Assembly: GCA_020633295.1 (NCBI GenBank)
Contig: JACKDW010000008.1
Span: 62,001-126,000 of the forward strand
DNA from: Myxococcales bacterium
GTDB taxonomy: Bacteria > Myxococcota_A > Polyangia > Nannocystales > Nannocystaceae
Length of the DNA: 64,000 bases
Direction: 5' to 3'
Shown here: positions 8,340 through 17,312 of the stretch, piece by piece
Layout: every line of letters starts with the position of its first letter
Numbering within the stretch: the first letter of the stretch is position 1
Notes under the pieces: generated by a model
The model's input: the letters and a program-made list of their open reading frames with translations, nothing else
Database searches by the model: none
Told to the model about the DNA's origin: nothing
Translations under genes and position numbers: made by a program

Positions 8340-9701
8340 GTGCTCGAGTCCTGGCTCGCGACGATCGCCGACACCATCTGGTCCTACCCGGTCGTCGGCC
8401 TGTGCCTGCTCGGCGCGCTGTTCTTCAGCGTACGACTGCGTCTCGTCCAGCTGCGCGCGATCCCCCACACGCTCGCGCTGCTGCGCGGGCGCTACGATCG
8501 CGCGCACGAGCAGGGCCAGCTCACGCACTTTCAGGCGCTGAGCGCCGCGCTCTCCGGGACCATCGGCATCGGCAACATCGGCGGCGTGGCGATCGCCATC
8601 ACGACCGGGGGCCCCGGCGCCGTGCTGTGGATGTGGGCCTTCGGCGTGCTCGCCATGGCGACCAAGTTCGCCGAGTGCACGCTCGCGACCCGCTACCGCG
8701 CGATCGACCCCGAGACCGGCGCCGCGCGGGGCGGGCCCATGTACTACATCACCGCCGCGCTCGGTCCGCGCTGGCGCCCGCTCGCGGCCTTCTACGCCGC
8801 GACCATGGCGCTGTGCGCCTTCGGCTTCGCGTGCATGTTCCAGAGCAACCAGGCCGCGCTCGCGCTCGCGCAGGGCCCCGGGATCCCGAGCTGGGGCACC
8901 GGGCTCGCGCTGCTCGGCCTCGGCGCGCTGACGATCATGGGCGGCATCACGCGGATCGGCGCCGTCGCGGCGCGCCTCGTGCCCGGGATGTGCCTGCTCT
9001 ACCTGGGCGCCGCGCTGCTGATCTGCGCGCTGCGTCTCCACCAGCTCGATGATGTCCTCTGGGTCATCTGGCAGGACGGGCGCAGCGGCGACGCGATGTT
9101 CGGCGGCGCGCTCGGCAGCGTGATCATGGCCGGGGTCCGGCGCGCCGTGTTCTCCAACGAGGCGGGGCTCGGCAGCGCCGGGATCGCGCACGCGGCCGTG
9201 AAGACCGACGAGCCCGTGCGCGAGGGCCTCGTCGCCGCGCTCGGCCCCTTCATCGACACCGTGGTCGTGTCGTCGGCGACGGCCTTCGTCATCGTGCTCG
9301 CGCAGCTCGACCCCGCCGCGCTCACGCCTGGCCTCAAGGGCATCGCGCTCACGGCCGCGGCCTTCGAGCGCGACCTCCCGGGCTTCGGCGCGGTCGTCAT
9401 CCCCGTCGTCGGCTTCCTGTTCGCGTTCTCGACCATGGTCACCTGGTCGTTCTACGGCGAGACCGGGGCCGCGTACCTCGTCGGCCGCCGCGGCGTGCAG
9501 CCCTACCGCCTCGTGTTCGTCGCGCTCGCCTACGTCGGCGCGACCCAGGAGCTCGGCGTCGTGATCAGCTTCAGCGACGCGATGGTCGGCCTGCTCGTGA
9601 TCCCCAACATGCTCGCGCTCCTGCTGCTCTCCTCGGAGGTCGCGTCGTGGACGCGCGACTACTTCGATCGCCTGGCCCGCGGGGAGTTTGAGCGCTCGTG
9701 A
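8340..9701 (+). CDS. Sodium:alanine/amino-acid symporter (AGCS family)
   Basis: 453 residues, about 10-11 membrane helices, normal AGCS length. Family signatures visible: GTIGIGNIGGVAIAITTGGP, GGPMYYITAALG and FSNEAGLGSAGIAHAA. It imports small neutral amino acids, usually alanine or glycine, with sodium across the inner membrane. The GTG at 8340 is the only reasonable start before the first helix. It is monocistronic, convergent with the M61-like gene. Confidence 0.93.
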   Translation: MLESWLATIADTIWSYPVVGLCLLGALFFSVRLRLVQLRAIPHTLALLRGRYDRAHEQGQLTHFQALSAALSGTIGIGNIGGVAIAITTGGPGAVLWMWAFGVLAMATKFAECTLATRYRAIDPETGAARGGPMYYITAALGPRWRPLAAFYAATMALCAFGFACMFQSNQAALALAQGPGIPSWGTGLALLGLGALTIMGGITRIGAVAARLVPGMCLLYLGAALLICALRLHQLDDVLWVIWQDGRSGDAMFGGALGSVIMAGVRRAVFSNEAGLGSAGIAHAAVKTDEPVREGLVAALGPFIDTVVVSSATAFVIVLAQLDPAALTPGLKGIALTAAAFERDLPGFGAVVIPVVGFLFAFSTMVTWSFYGETGAAYLVGRRGVQPYRLVFVALAYVGATQELGVVISFSDAMVGLLVIPNMLALLLLSSEVASWTRDYFDRLARGEFERS

Positions 9702-9740
9702 GCGAGGTGCCGGCGCGCGGCGAGCCGGCGACGGGCGCGG

Positions 9741-11537
9741 CTACGGCGGGCACTGCTGCGGATCGGCGCCCGGACGTCGCTTCCAGCCCTGGGCGCGGAC
9801 CGTCGGGCCTGCCGGGCGGTAGCGGACGGTCGCGCTCTGGCCGTCTCGCTCGACCGTGATCTCCGCGGGCTCGCGCGGCGCGTCGGGGTCGGCGGTGATC
9901 GAGAGCAGGCGCTCACCCTCTCGCAGGCCCGCGCGCGCGGCGGGGCCGTCCGGCTGGAGCCCGACGATCGTCGGCGGCGTGGTCGCCCACGAGCCCGTCG
10001 CGTCGAAGCCGAGCACGAAGCGGGTGTACGTCCGGCGCGTCGGCGTGAAGCAGGGGCCGAGGGCGTCGGCGGGGAGCTCGAGCGCGTCGCCCTCGAGGAT
10101 CGCGCGGCGAAACGCGGTCACCTCTGCCGGCCCGGCGAGCTGCTCGACGCGGGTGGTGAGCGCCGTGAGCGGCAGCTCGGCGCGCTGCTGCGTCCGCGCT
10201 TCCTCCACGAGTTGTTGCAGGAGCTGCTGCAGCGAGCCGCCGCGCGCGCGCAGGATCGCGTCGAGCCGCGTGGCGTAGAGCGCTCCTCGCACGGCGAGCA
10301 TGTCGAGCGCCTCGGCGTCGCCGCCGCCGGCTCGCCGCGCGAGCTCATCGAGGGACGCGGCGCGTGACGGCGAGGTCGCGCGCTCGCCGAGCAGCGCGTG
10401 CAGCTCCTCGAGGTAGTCGGTCGCGGACAGCGTCCCGAGCTCGACGAGGACCTCGCGCGCGACGGCGCGGGCGAAGCCGGCGTCGAACCACGCGCCGCGC
10501 TCACGCGGCGCGTCAGCGAGGTCGACGAGCCGCAGGCGACCGCCGATCCAGCGGAACACGAGCGCCTGCGCGACCTCTAGACGGACCCGCGCGTCCCAGG
10601 GCGCGCCGGGGTTGAGCGCGACGTAGAGGCCGTCGCCGCGCGGGAAGGCCTGGGCGCCCGCGGCCCCGGCGAAGTCGACGTCGACGGCGAGCAGCGCGGT
10701 GAAGCGCGGGGTCTTGGCGAGGTCTGCCCCAAAGTACACGTCGACAGCGGAGCGCGCGCCCGCGGTCTCGGCGGCGGACCAGCGCAGATCAAAAGAGGGC
10801 TCGCCAGACCAGGCGAAGTCGTCGGCGCCGACCGTCGCGCGAAACTCCGCGTGCCCGAGCGCGCCGGCGAGGAACGCCGCGTGGCGCAGGGCCGTGAGCC
10901 GCGCGGGCCCGCGGGCGTTTGGGAGCCCGAGCGTGCTCGCGACGCGCTCGAGCCCGGCGGCCGCGCCGCGAGACCACGTGAGCGCGAACTCGACGACCGG
11001 CGGTCCGTCCTCGGGGAGCAGGAGCGTCTCCTCGGCGCTGGCGAGCACGCGCGCGTGATCGAGGCGCAGCTGGAGCCCGGCGGGCAGCGCGGGGTTGGGC
11101 GTCCCTTGCTCGGGCTCGACGGCGTAGCGGATCGCCAGCGCGCCCTCGGGGGGGCGCGCCAGCGCGACGCGCAGCGCGGCGCCGTCTCGCGTCGACGCGT
11201 GCGGGACGGGGCCGCGCGCGTCCTCGAGCTCGAGCTCGTGAATTCGCGCCGAGCCGAGCGCGGAGATCTTCCACGCGCGTGCAGAGATCGCGCGCGCGGT
11301 GACGGCGACGGTGAGGCGCGGGCGCGACGCAAGCTCGGCTCCGAGCATTACCTCGAGGACAGGTTGTGGGGATGACGGGCGCGCGCGCGCGCGGTCCGGC
11401 GCCGCGCGGTCTCGCGCGGGCGACGGCGCGGGGGCCGTCGCCGGCGCCCGCGCCGTCGTCCTGACGCACGCGAGCGGGAGCGCGCACAGGATCGCGAGCG
11501 CGGCGACGAGGCGAGTTCGCACCCCGCAAACATGCAT
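9741..11537 (-). CDS. M61-like lipoprotein, catalytically dead, with C-terminal PDZ
   Basis: 598 residues. The ATG at 11537 gives a lipoprotein signal (VAALAILCALPLAC, Cys24). The central part follows the plan of the M61-like peptidase encoded at 17309, and the last 90 residues are a PDZ domain (GLQPDGPAARAGLREGERLL). Aligned by eye with that paralogue, HELAH becomes LEVAQ and the downstream WFGEGF becomes WFDAGF, so both zinc histidines and the third-ligand Glu are gone. It should therefore be a non-catalytic binder or pseudopeptidase on the periplasmic side. It is divergent to the peptide precursor gene with 139 bases between, and probably belongs to the same locus. Confidence 0.75.
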   Translation of the reverse strand: MHVCGVRTRLVAALAILCALPLACVRTTARAPATAPAPSPARDRAAPDRARARPSSPQPVLEVMLGAELASRPRLTVAVTARAISARAWKISALGSARIHELELEDARGPVPHASTRDGAALRVALARPPEGALAIRYAVEPEQGTPNPALPAGLQLRLDHARVLASAEETLLLPEDGPPVVEFALTWSRGAAAGLERVASTLGLPNARGPARLTALRHAAFLAGALGHAEFRATVGADDFAWSGEPSFDLRWSAAETAGARSAVDVYFGADLAKTPRFTALLAVDVDFAGAAGAQAFPRGDGLYVALNPGAPWDARVRLEVAQALVFRWIGGRLRLVDLADAPRERGAWFDAGFARAVAREVLVELGTLSATDYLEELHALLGERATSPSRAASLDELARRAGGGDAEALDMLAVRGALYATRLDAILRARGGSLQQLLQQLVEEARTQQRAELPLTALTTRVEQLAGPAEVTAFRRAILEGDALELPADALGPCFTPTRRTYTRFVLGFDATGSWATTPPTIVGLQPDGPAARAGLREGERLLSITADPDAPREPAEITVERDGQSATVRYRPAGPTVRAQGWKRRPGADPQQCPP

Positions 11538-11600
11538 GAGCACGCGCGCGTCGTCCACCGTGAGCGCGCCTGCGCGCAAGGGCAGGCGCCGACACGCCGC

Positions 11601-11630
11601 TTGCTCGGCGCGGGCCCGCGTCACTATCAT
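11601..11630 (+). promoter_or_regulatory. Candidate sigma70-type promoter of the peptide operon
   Basis: TTGCTC (11601-11606) and TATCAT (11625-11630) are separated by 18 bases and end 46 bases before the precursor ATG. TATCAT is one of few AT-rich words in the region. This is a motif call by eye only. Confidence 0.45.
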
Positions 11631-11676
11631 GCATACGCACGGATCGCGCGTCGCGATCCAATCAGGAGCCTCTGAA

Positions 11677-12201
11677 ATGGCAGAATTCGACGACTCGGTA
11701 ATCAAGCGCATCGCCTCGCTGGAGAAGAACATCAGCGCGCTCAACGAGAGCCTCTCGCGGCTGCGGCCCGGCATCGGCAACGCGGCGCACGCGAACTCGG
11801 GACCGGGCGGCCACAGCAACGTCCCCGGGCACGCCAACTTCACCAAGGTCGGCCTCGACCCCGCGACCCGCATCGCGATCAAGGACGTCGGCGTCGGTGC
11901 GGTGCACGCGAACTCGGGCCCCGGCGGTCACAGCAACGTCCCCGGGCACGCCAACTTCGACAAGCAGAGCGTCGCGCGACCGGAGATTCGCCTCGACCGG
12001 TTCGGGCGCCTCGCCGCGTCGCACGCGAACTCGGGCCCGACGGGTCACAGCAACGTCCCCGGGCACGCCAACTTCGCGGACCTGCAGGACAAGATCCGCG
12101 ACATCTCGGTGACGCTGCCCGACGGCACCCGCGTCACGCTCGACGCGAACAGCCCCGCGTCGATCACGATCAACGGCTACAAGGTCGTCCGGAACATCTA
12201 G
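11677..12201 (+). CDS. Putative RiPP precursor with three HxN-rich core repeats
   Basis: 174 residues with a good Shine-Dalgarno (aggag, 11663-11667). Residues 1-37 are a helical leader (KRIASLEKNISALNESLSRL). Then HANSGPGGHSNVPGHANF occurs at 38-55, 77-94 and 116-133 (third copy Gly7 to Thr), spaced exactly 39 residues. Each copy holds three His-x-Asn triplets (HAN, HSN, HAN), nine in all. The 21-residue spacers differ (TKVGLDPATRIAIKDVGVGA; DKQSVARPEIRLDRFGRLAA), so only the cores are under constraint. A tail of 41 residues (ISVTLPDGTRVTLD, ITINGYKVVRNI) follows. Multi-core precursor with modification genes downstream is the classic RiPP layout; His-x-Asn fits the aromatic-x-x substrate rule of three-residue cyclophane maturases. 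First gene of the operon, 25 bases before the next start. No function has been shown. Confidence 0.8.
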   Translation: MAEFDDSVIKRIASLEKNISALNESLSRLRPGIGNAAHANSGPGGHSNVPGHANFTKVGLDPATRIAIKDVGVGAVHANSGPGGHSNVPGHANFDKQSVARPEIRLDRFGRLAASHANSGPTGHSNVPGHANFADLQDKIRDISVTLPDGTRVTLDANSPASITINGYKVVRNI

Positions 12202-12226
12202 ATCCCCCAGCACACCTGAAGCGGAC

Positions 12227-13300
12227 ATGGATTCGTCCCAGCGCGCCGAGCTACTGCGGCGCATCTACAGCATCGTCACGGCCGCCGGCTCGAGCCCCAT
12301 CGTGCGCCGGCACTTCCACTACCGCGCGAAGGAGGCGCTGCGCGACTACGCGCTGCCTGGACGCGCGCCGGCGGCCGGGCTGCCTGTTAACCTCGACCTC
12401 CTCGACGTCTACCTCGACGAGCTGAGCGTGTTCGGCCCGGACGACGCGCCGGCGTGCGCCGAGCCGCCGCTGCCCGTGCGCCTGGTCGTCTACGGCGCCA
12501 AGCCGCTCGCGCTGCTGCACGACGTCGAGCCGGCGCTTCACTCGGCGCGCGCGTGGTGTGACGCGCACGGGCTGTGGTCGGCGCTCGGGCCCCACGCGTT
12601 CGTCGTCGCGCCGGAGGCCGGCAAGGGCTCGTACCGCAACCTCGCGCGTGATCGCGTGCCGGCGCGGGGGCTGAGCGGGGGGCAGCGCACGCTGCTCGTC
12701 GCGCGCGACCGCGAGCTCGTCGTCGCGGGCTTCCTCGCGCTGCTGCTCGACTGGGACGAGTACCTCGGCGAGCTGCTGGGCTACCCGCGCTGCTGCGCGC
12801 GGGCGTTCACGCGGCGCTGGCCGATCGCGGTGCGGGAGCACGACGGCGACATCGCCGGCATGATCGCGCGCGAGTCGGAACATGGCCCCAAGGACTGGCG
12901 GACCTCGATCTACGCGCGCTACTTCGGCGTCGAGCTGATCCAGCACTTCCCCTGCCGGCTCGACTGCGCCGCGACCGTCGCGCTCGCCGAGCGCCACCTC
13001 GCGGCGCTCGACGCCTTCGAGCCGGGGCACGCCGCGGCGCTGCGCGAGCGCCTGGCGACGCTCGTGCTGTACGCGGGCGAGGCGGGCGTGTTCGCGTTCC
13101 CCGGCGCGTCGCGGGACGGCGAGGAGCCGCGCTGGACCTACGACCCGGCGCGCGTGCACGCGACGCCGGACGACGACGCGCGCCCGGACGCGCTCGGCCC
13201 GTTGATCGCGAGCGCGACGACGCTGCGCCAGCGCGAGGGCGAGGTCTGGATCGGCGAGCGCCGCGTCGCGGGCACCCTGCTCGACTTCTCAACCACCTGA
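12227..13300 (+). CDS. DUF483-like protein of the peptide locus
   Basis: 357 residues, soluble. The segment LLGYPRCCARAF (Cys189-Cys190) and the later HFPCRLDC (Cys243, Cys247) match the cysteine pattern I associate with DUF483, a family of unknown biochemistry. The four clustered cysteines could bind a metal. Its place between precursor and radical SAM maturase suggests a role in substrate recognition or modification, but this is inference. The reading frame ends 12 bases before the radical SAM start. Confidence 0.65.
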   Translation: MDSSQRAELLRRIYSIVTAAGSSPIVRRHFHYRAKEALRDYALPGRAPAAGLPVNLDLLDVYLDELSVFGPDDAPACAEPPLPVRLVVYGAKPLALLHDVEPALHSARAWCDAHGLWSALGPHAFVVAPEAGKGSYRNLARDRVPARGLSGGQRTLLVARDRELVVAGFLALLLDWDEYLGELLGYPRCCARAFTRRWPIAVREHDGDIAGMIARESEHGPKDWRTSIYARYFGVELIQHFPCRLDCAATVALAERHLAALDAFEPGHAAALRERLATLVLYAGEAGVFAFPGASRDGEEPRWTYDPARVHATPDDDARPDALGPLIASATTLRQREGEVWIGERRVAGTLLDFSTT

Positions 13301-13312
13301 GGTAGGTGCACC

Positions 13313-14869
13313 GTGCGGTTTATTCACGTGCCGGAGCTCGAGGCCGCCGAGGCGGCGGACCTCCCATCCCGGTTTGGTAAGTTCTACGCCCCGTCGGGGC
13401 CGGTGACGCTCGCGCCGGAGCTCTCTGTGAGCGCGCCCGGGCTCGAGCTCGTCGAGCTCGAGGGCGAGCTGCTGGCGCTCGCGCCGGAGTCGGTGTCCTG
13501 GGCGTTCGTCGATCGCCACGAGGCCGAGCTGCTGCGCTCGCTGCAGCCGGCGCGCTCGGTCTCGTGGATGCGCGCGCAGTGGCCCGCGGGCGCCGACGCG
13601 TTCGTGACGACGCTGTTTCGCCGGGGGCTGCTCGCGCTCGACGGCCACCTCGCGATCGACCGCACGATCTTCCATGACTCTTCGAACACCCCCGACGGGC
13701 ACCTGGTCGAGCTGCTGCTGACCGAGAAGTGCAACCTCGCGTGCGGCTACTGCCTCGCGGGCGCGAACCCGAAGATGCCGACGATGACCGAGGACATCGC
13801 GCGGGGCGCGGTCGATCTGGCGTTCGGCATGGAGGAGGCGCCGGCGCTCACCTTCGAGTTCTCGGGCGGCGAGCCGTTCCTGCAGTTCCGGCGCATGCGG
13901 GCGCTCGTCGACTACATCCGCAGCCACCCGCGTCGCCACGGCCGCCCGGTCTACTTCACCGTGCAGACCAACTGCACCGTGCTCGACGAGGAGCGCGTGC
14001 AGTGGCTGCTCGACAACGAGGTCTCGGTCGGCATCTCGCTCGACGGCAACCCGGCGTCGCACAACGTCAGCCGCCCGCTCGTCAACGGGCGCGAGAGCTT
14101 CTCGCGCGTGCTCCGGGGGCTCGACCTGCTGCAGGGCGCCGGCATCCAGTTCGGCGTGCTCGTGGTGCTCAACCGCAGCAACGTCGCCAGCGCGCAGGCG
14201 CTGATCGACTTCCTGGTCGAGAACGACATCCACTCCCTCAAGATCAACCCGATCGCGTACCTCGGCACGGGCCGCGCGTCGTGGAGCGACCTCGGGCTCG
14301 AGGCCGACGAGGTGCTCGCGTACTTCCAGGACTTCGGGCGGCGCGTGGCCGCGCAGCGCCGGCTGATCCGCGAGGCCAACCTCGGGAGCATGTGCGAGTT
14401 CTGGGTCAGCAAGCGGCGCAGCGATCGCTGCCTCCGCAGTCACTGCGGCGCCGGCGAGACCTTCCAGGCGATCAGCGCCAGCGGCGACATCTACCCGTGC
14501 GGGCGCGCGACGCAGTCGCCGGCGCTGGCGTTCGGCAACGTGCTCGAGGAGCGTCGCTCGCTCTCGGCGCCCGCGCGCGAGCACGAGGTGATCCAGCAGA
14601 TCCGCCGCCGGCGCCCGGGGGATCTCGAGGGCTGCACGACCTGTCACTACCGCCAGCTGTGTCAGTCGGGCTGCTCGGTGCAGTCCTTCGAGCGCTACGG
14701 CACGGTCCGCCACCGCACGCCGGAGTGCTCGTTCTTCAAGCGCATGTACCCGGCGCTGCTGCGCTGGCTGTGCTTCGACCCCGACGCGCTCGATCACCTC
14801 GCGCGCTGCAACTACTTCGGCGCGCCCGCCGAGCTCGTGGCGCAGGCGGGGCCCGGTGGCGGCGCCTGA
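13313..14869 (+). CDS. Radical SAM/SPASM peptide maturase
   Basis: 518 residues from a GTG preceded by gaggtagg. Residues 1-125 form an extra N-terminal domain, likely peptide-binding. The radical SAM core has CNLACGYC (Cys140, 144, 147, binding the 4Fe-4S cluster and SAM) and FSGGEPF (183-189). The C-terminal SPASM domain fits the consensus exactly: Cys378, Cys396, then C-x2-C-x5-C-x3-C-x17-C at 441, 444, 450, 454 and 472, for two auxiliary clusters. Such enzymes install carbon-carbon or thioether crosslinks in ribosomal peptides. With His-x-Asn repeats in the neighbour precursor, formation of His-Asn three-residue cyclophanes is the best guess. HxsB/FxsB/Haa-type maturases are the groups to compare. 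Confidence 0.9.
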   Translation: MRFIHVPELEAAEAADLPSRFGKFYAPSGPVTLAPELSVSAPGLELVELEGELLALAPESVSWAFVDRHEAELLRSLQPARSVSWMRAQWPAGADAFVTTLFRRGLLALDGHLAIDRTIFHDSSNTPDGHLVELLLTEKCNLACGYCLAGANPKMPTMTEDIARGAVDLAFGMEEAPALTFEFSGGEPFLQFRRMRALVDYIRSHPRRHGRPVYFTVQTNCTVLDEERVQWLLDNEVSVGISLDGNPASHNVSRPLVNGRESFSRVLRGLDLLQGAGIQFGVLVVLNRSNVASAQALIDFLVENDIHSLKINPIAYLGTGRASWSDLGLEADEVLAYFQDFGRRVAAQRRLIREANLGSMCEFWVSKRRSDRCLRSHCGAGETFQAISASGDIYPCGRATQSPALAFGNVLEERRSLSAPAREHEVIQQIRRRRPGDLEGCTTCHYRQLCQSGCSVQSFERYGTVRHRTPECSFFKRMYPALLRWLCFDPDALDHLARCNYFGAPAELVAQAGPGGGA

Positions 14870-16078
14870 GCGCGCGTCGCCGGTCGCCGCGGACGCGCGC
14901 GCGTCCACGACGACGCGCGCGCCGGCCCGCGACTGCGCGGGCGTGTGCTTCCCGGCGTTCGCGGGGGCTCCCAGCGACCGCGCGCGCGCGCGCGCGACCT
15001 CTGGCGGCGGCGCGGCGTCCTGATCGCGCGGCTGCGCGGCGCGGCGGGCGACGGGCGCGTGGACCCGCCGCACGCCCGCTTCTTCACGCGCGTCGCCGAC
15101 GAGCCGCGACGCTGCCGGCGGCCGCGTTCCTCAGCGCGCGCGCGCGCGACCCAGCGCCTACCTCTCAGCGGCCGCGCGTCGCCGACGCTCGGCGAGCTGC
15201 TGGGCGCGGCGCGGCTGCTCGTCGGCAACCCGTCGCGCGAGTTCGCGGGCGTGATCCCGGCGGCCGCGTTCCCGCCCGGGGGGCTCTACCTCCCGCATCT
15301 TCAGGTCATGCTGCACGGGCGCGGCGGGCCCGTGGCCGTGACGCCCCTGGGCGGCGCGGCGCGCTTCGTGTGGACCGACGGTCACGCGGTCACGCTGCCC
15401 TACGGCTTGGAGGCGGCGCACCGCGAGGGCCTCGCGGTCGCCGGGCGCGTGCACGCGGTCCCGGTCGTGCGCGGCTGGCCGCTGCTCGGCGCCCTCGACG
15501 AGCTCGCCGATGTCGACCACCGCCTGCGCGAGCACCCCACCGCGGATCGGCGCGCGCTCGCCGAGGGGATCGATCTGCTTGAAGAGACATGGCCCGTCGC
15601 GCTGGCCGCGTGTCGCCGGATCTACGCGGGCGCGCTGCTGCTGGAGCACACGCCGGCGTGCGTGCGCAGCCACACCGCGAACGACCGCCTGCCGATCCTG
15701 TGCGCGTCGGCGCGCGACCCGGCCCAGGTCGCCGAGGCGCTCGCGCACGAGGGCGCGCACGCGCGGCTCGCCCCCTTCCTCGAGTTCGATCCGCTGCTGC
15801 GCGACGACGGCGACGCGGCGCACCCGTCGCCGTGGCGCGAGGACCCGCGCCCGCTCATGGGCGTGCTCCAGGGCGTGCACGCGTTCGTCAACGTCTGCTG
15901 GCTGCTGCGCGCGCTGCTCGAGCGCGACGCGGCGCGCTTCGCCGGGCTCGCGCCGGTGCTCGAGCGCCAGCGCGGCAAGACGCGCGCGGCGTGGGCGTAC
16001 CTCGAGCCGCGCGCGCGGCCGACCGCGCTCGGCGAGCGCTTCCTCGGGGACCTCGCGCGGGCGGTCGCGCAGCTGTGA
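14856..16078 (+). CDS. Alpha-ketoglutarate HExxH-type peptide beta-hydroxylase, N-terminal frame breaks
   Basis: The HExxH peptide-modification family (TIGR04267 type) is recognised by LAHEGAHARLAPFLEFDPLL (HEGAH at 15746-15760) followed by the family-typical PWREDPRPLMGVLQGVHAFV. Members use iron and alpha-ketoglutarate to hydroxylate RiPP side chains, and often sit beside or fused to FxsB-type radical SAM proteins. From about 15170 to the stop the frame is clean. Upstream it must change frame in the CG run near 14980-14997 and twice between about 15100 and 15165 (FFTRVADEP, then TLPAAAFLSARARDPA, then PTLGELLGAARLLVGN). The start is probably the GTG at 14856, overlapping the radical SAM stop. 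Length would be near 400 residues. Frame breaks may be sequence errors. Confidence 0.75.
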
Positions 16079-16626
16079 GCCGCCCCGCGTGGATCTGCCT
16101 CGACCCGCCGGCGCTGCCGCCGGCGGTGTTCGACGGGCTGATGAGAGAGTCCTGTGCACAAAGACAGGTTGCGTGGGCGTGCGTTCGCGCCGGCGACGAC
16201 GGCCCGGCCCGCCAGCGCAACCATCGGGCCGAGCTCGGCCCGCGCGCCCGCGCGGCGCTGCGGCTGCCGATCATCACGCGCGCGCTCGACGAGGTCGCCG
16301 GCGGCCCGGTCGCGCTGAGCCCGGAGGCGTCCTGCTACACGTACTACGACGAGCCGGGCGACTTCCTCGCGCTCCATCGCGATCGCCCGCAGGCGTGCGC
16401 GCTCACGGTCCTCGTGTACCTGTCCGCGCGAGGGTCCGCGGGCGCCGGGCGCTACCTGCTCGTGCACGGCGAGGAGGGCGTGAGCTCGCTGGCGGCGCGC
16501 GCCGAGCCCAACCGCGTGCTCGTGATGCGCGGCGCGGAGCTCCTGCACGAGCGCCCGCCGATCGCCGCGGGGGAGGCCGTCTCGCTGCTGTCCGCTTGTT
16601 ACAGGTTCGGGGGGAGCACGCCGTGA
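16075..16626 (+). CDS. 2OG-Fe(II) oxygenase of the peptide locus
   Basis: 183 residues starting at a GTG that overlaps the previous stop (GTGA). The double-stranded beta-helix signature is readable: Tyr-rich strand SCYTYYDEPGDFLALHRD with iron ligands His101 and Asp103, strands ALTVLVYLSA and GRYLLVHGEEG, and the distal ligand His158 in AELLHERPP, with a basic residue near CYR at the end as possible 2OG anchor. It would hydroxylate or desaturate a substrate, here most likely the modified peptide. It is short for a P4H-type enzyme and differs from the second oxygenase at 19074. Confidence 0.8.
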   Translation: MSRPAWICLDPPALPPAVFDGLMRESCAQRQVAWACVRAGDDGPARQRNHRAELGPRARAALRLPIITRALDEVAGGPVALSPEASCYTYYDEPGDFLALHRDRPQACALTVLVYLSARGSAGAGRYLLVHGEEGVSSLAARAEPNRVLVMRGAELLHERPPIAAGEAVSLLSACYRFGGSTP

Positions 16627-17312
16627 CGCGCGTGGACCCGGCGGAGGCGCGCGCGCGCGCGCTCGTCAACCACGGGATGACCGCGTGGGAGCGCGGCGAG
16701 TTCGAGGCGGCGCTCGCCGCCTGCAGCGAGGCCGCCGCGCTGGCGCCCGAGTACGGCGGGGGCTGGTCTGGACGCGGCGCCGCGCTGTGGTCCCTGGGGC
16801 GCTTCGAGGAGTCGCTGCAGGCCTATCAGCGCGCGTGCCTGCTCGAGCCGGATAACTGCGGGCACTGGGCGAACATCGGCCTGTGTCTGCGCGACCTCGA
16901 GCGCTACGAGGCCGCGATCTACGTCTTCACCGTCGCGGTCCAGCTCGGCCCGGAGTACGAGCCCGCGTACAACGAGTGGGCGAACGTCCTCGGCGACCTC
17001 GGGCGCCACGCAGAGGCGCTGGAGCTGTACCACCGCGCGCTCGCGATCGACAATCGGCGCGCCGTCGTGCATCACAACACGGGCGTATGCTGCAACCGAC
17101 TCGGCGACCCCGCGGCGGCGCGCCGCCACTTCGAGGACGCGCTCGCGCGCGACCCGAGCTACCACCACTCGCTCGAGGAGCTCGCGCTGCTCGAGCTGAG
17201 CGCGGGGCGCCCGAGCGCGGCGCGGGCCCTGCTCGAGCGCGCCGGGACCCCGCGGGCCCAGTCGCTGACGCGGCTCGTCGACGCCGAGCGGACGAGCGCG
17301 GCGACGCCATGA
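16623..17312 (+). CDS. Tetratricopeptide-repeat protein of the peptide locus
   Basis: 229 residues, almost entirely TPRs: about five to six units from residue 10 to 205 (NHGMTAWERGEFEAALAACS, WSLGRFEESLQAYQRACLLE, and so on). There is no signal peptide, so it is a cytoplasmic scaffold, perhaps presenting the precursor to the maturases. It starts with a GTGA overlap on the oxygenase stop and ends with an ATG overlap on the peptidase gene, so it is firmly in the operon. TPR proteins are recurring partners in cyclophane RiPP loci. Confidence 0.85.
   Translation: MTRVDPAEARARALVNHGMTAWERGEFEAALAACSEAAALAPEYGGGWSGRGAALWSLGRFEESLQAYQRACLLEPDNCGHWANIGLCLRDLERYEAAIYVFTVAVQLGPEYEPAYNEWANVLGDLGRHAEALELYHRALAIDNRRAVVHHNTGVCCNRLGDPAAARRHFEDALARDPSYHHSLEELALLELSAGRPSAARALLERAGTPRAQSLTRLVDAERTSAATP

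Noticed and set aside
11788..12075. Repeats in the 11677 gene considered as a mere DNA satellite
   Set aside because: Only the 18-residue cores are conserved at protein level, the intervening 63 bases are unrelated, and the gene has a good ribosome site and operon context.
12022..12075. His-Xaa-Ser (HxsA-type) precursor
   Set aside because: The triplets are His-x-Asn, not tandem His-x-Ser, and no second radical SAM (HxsC) gene is present.
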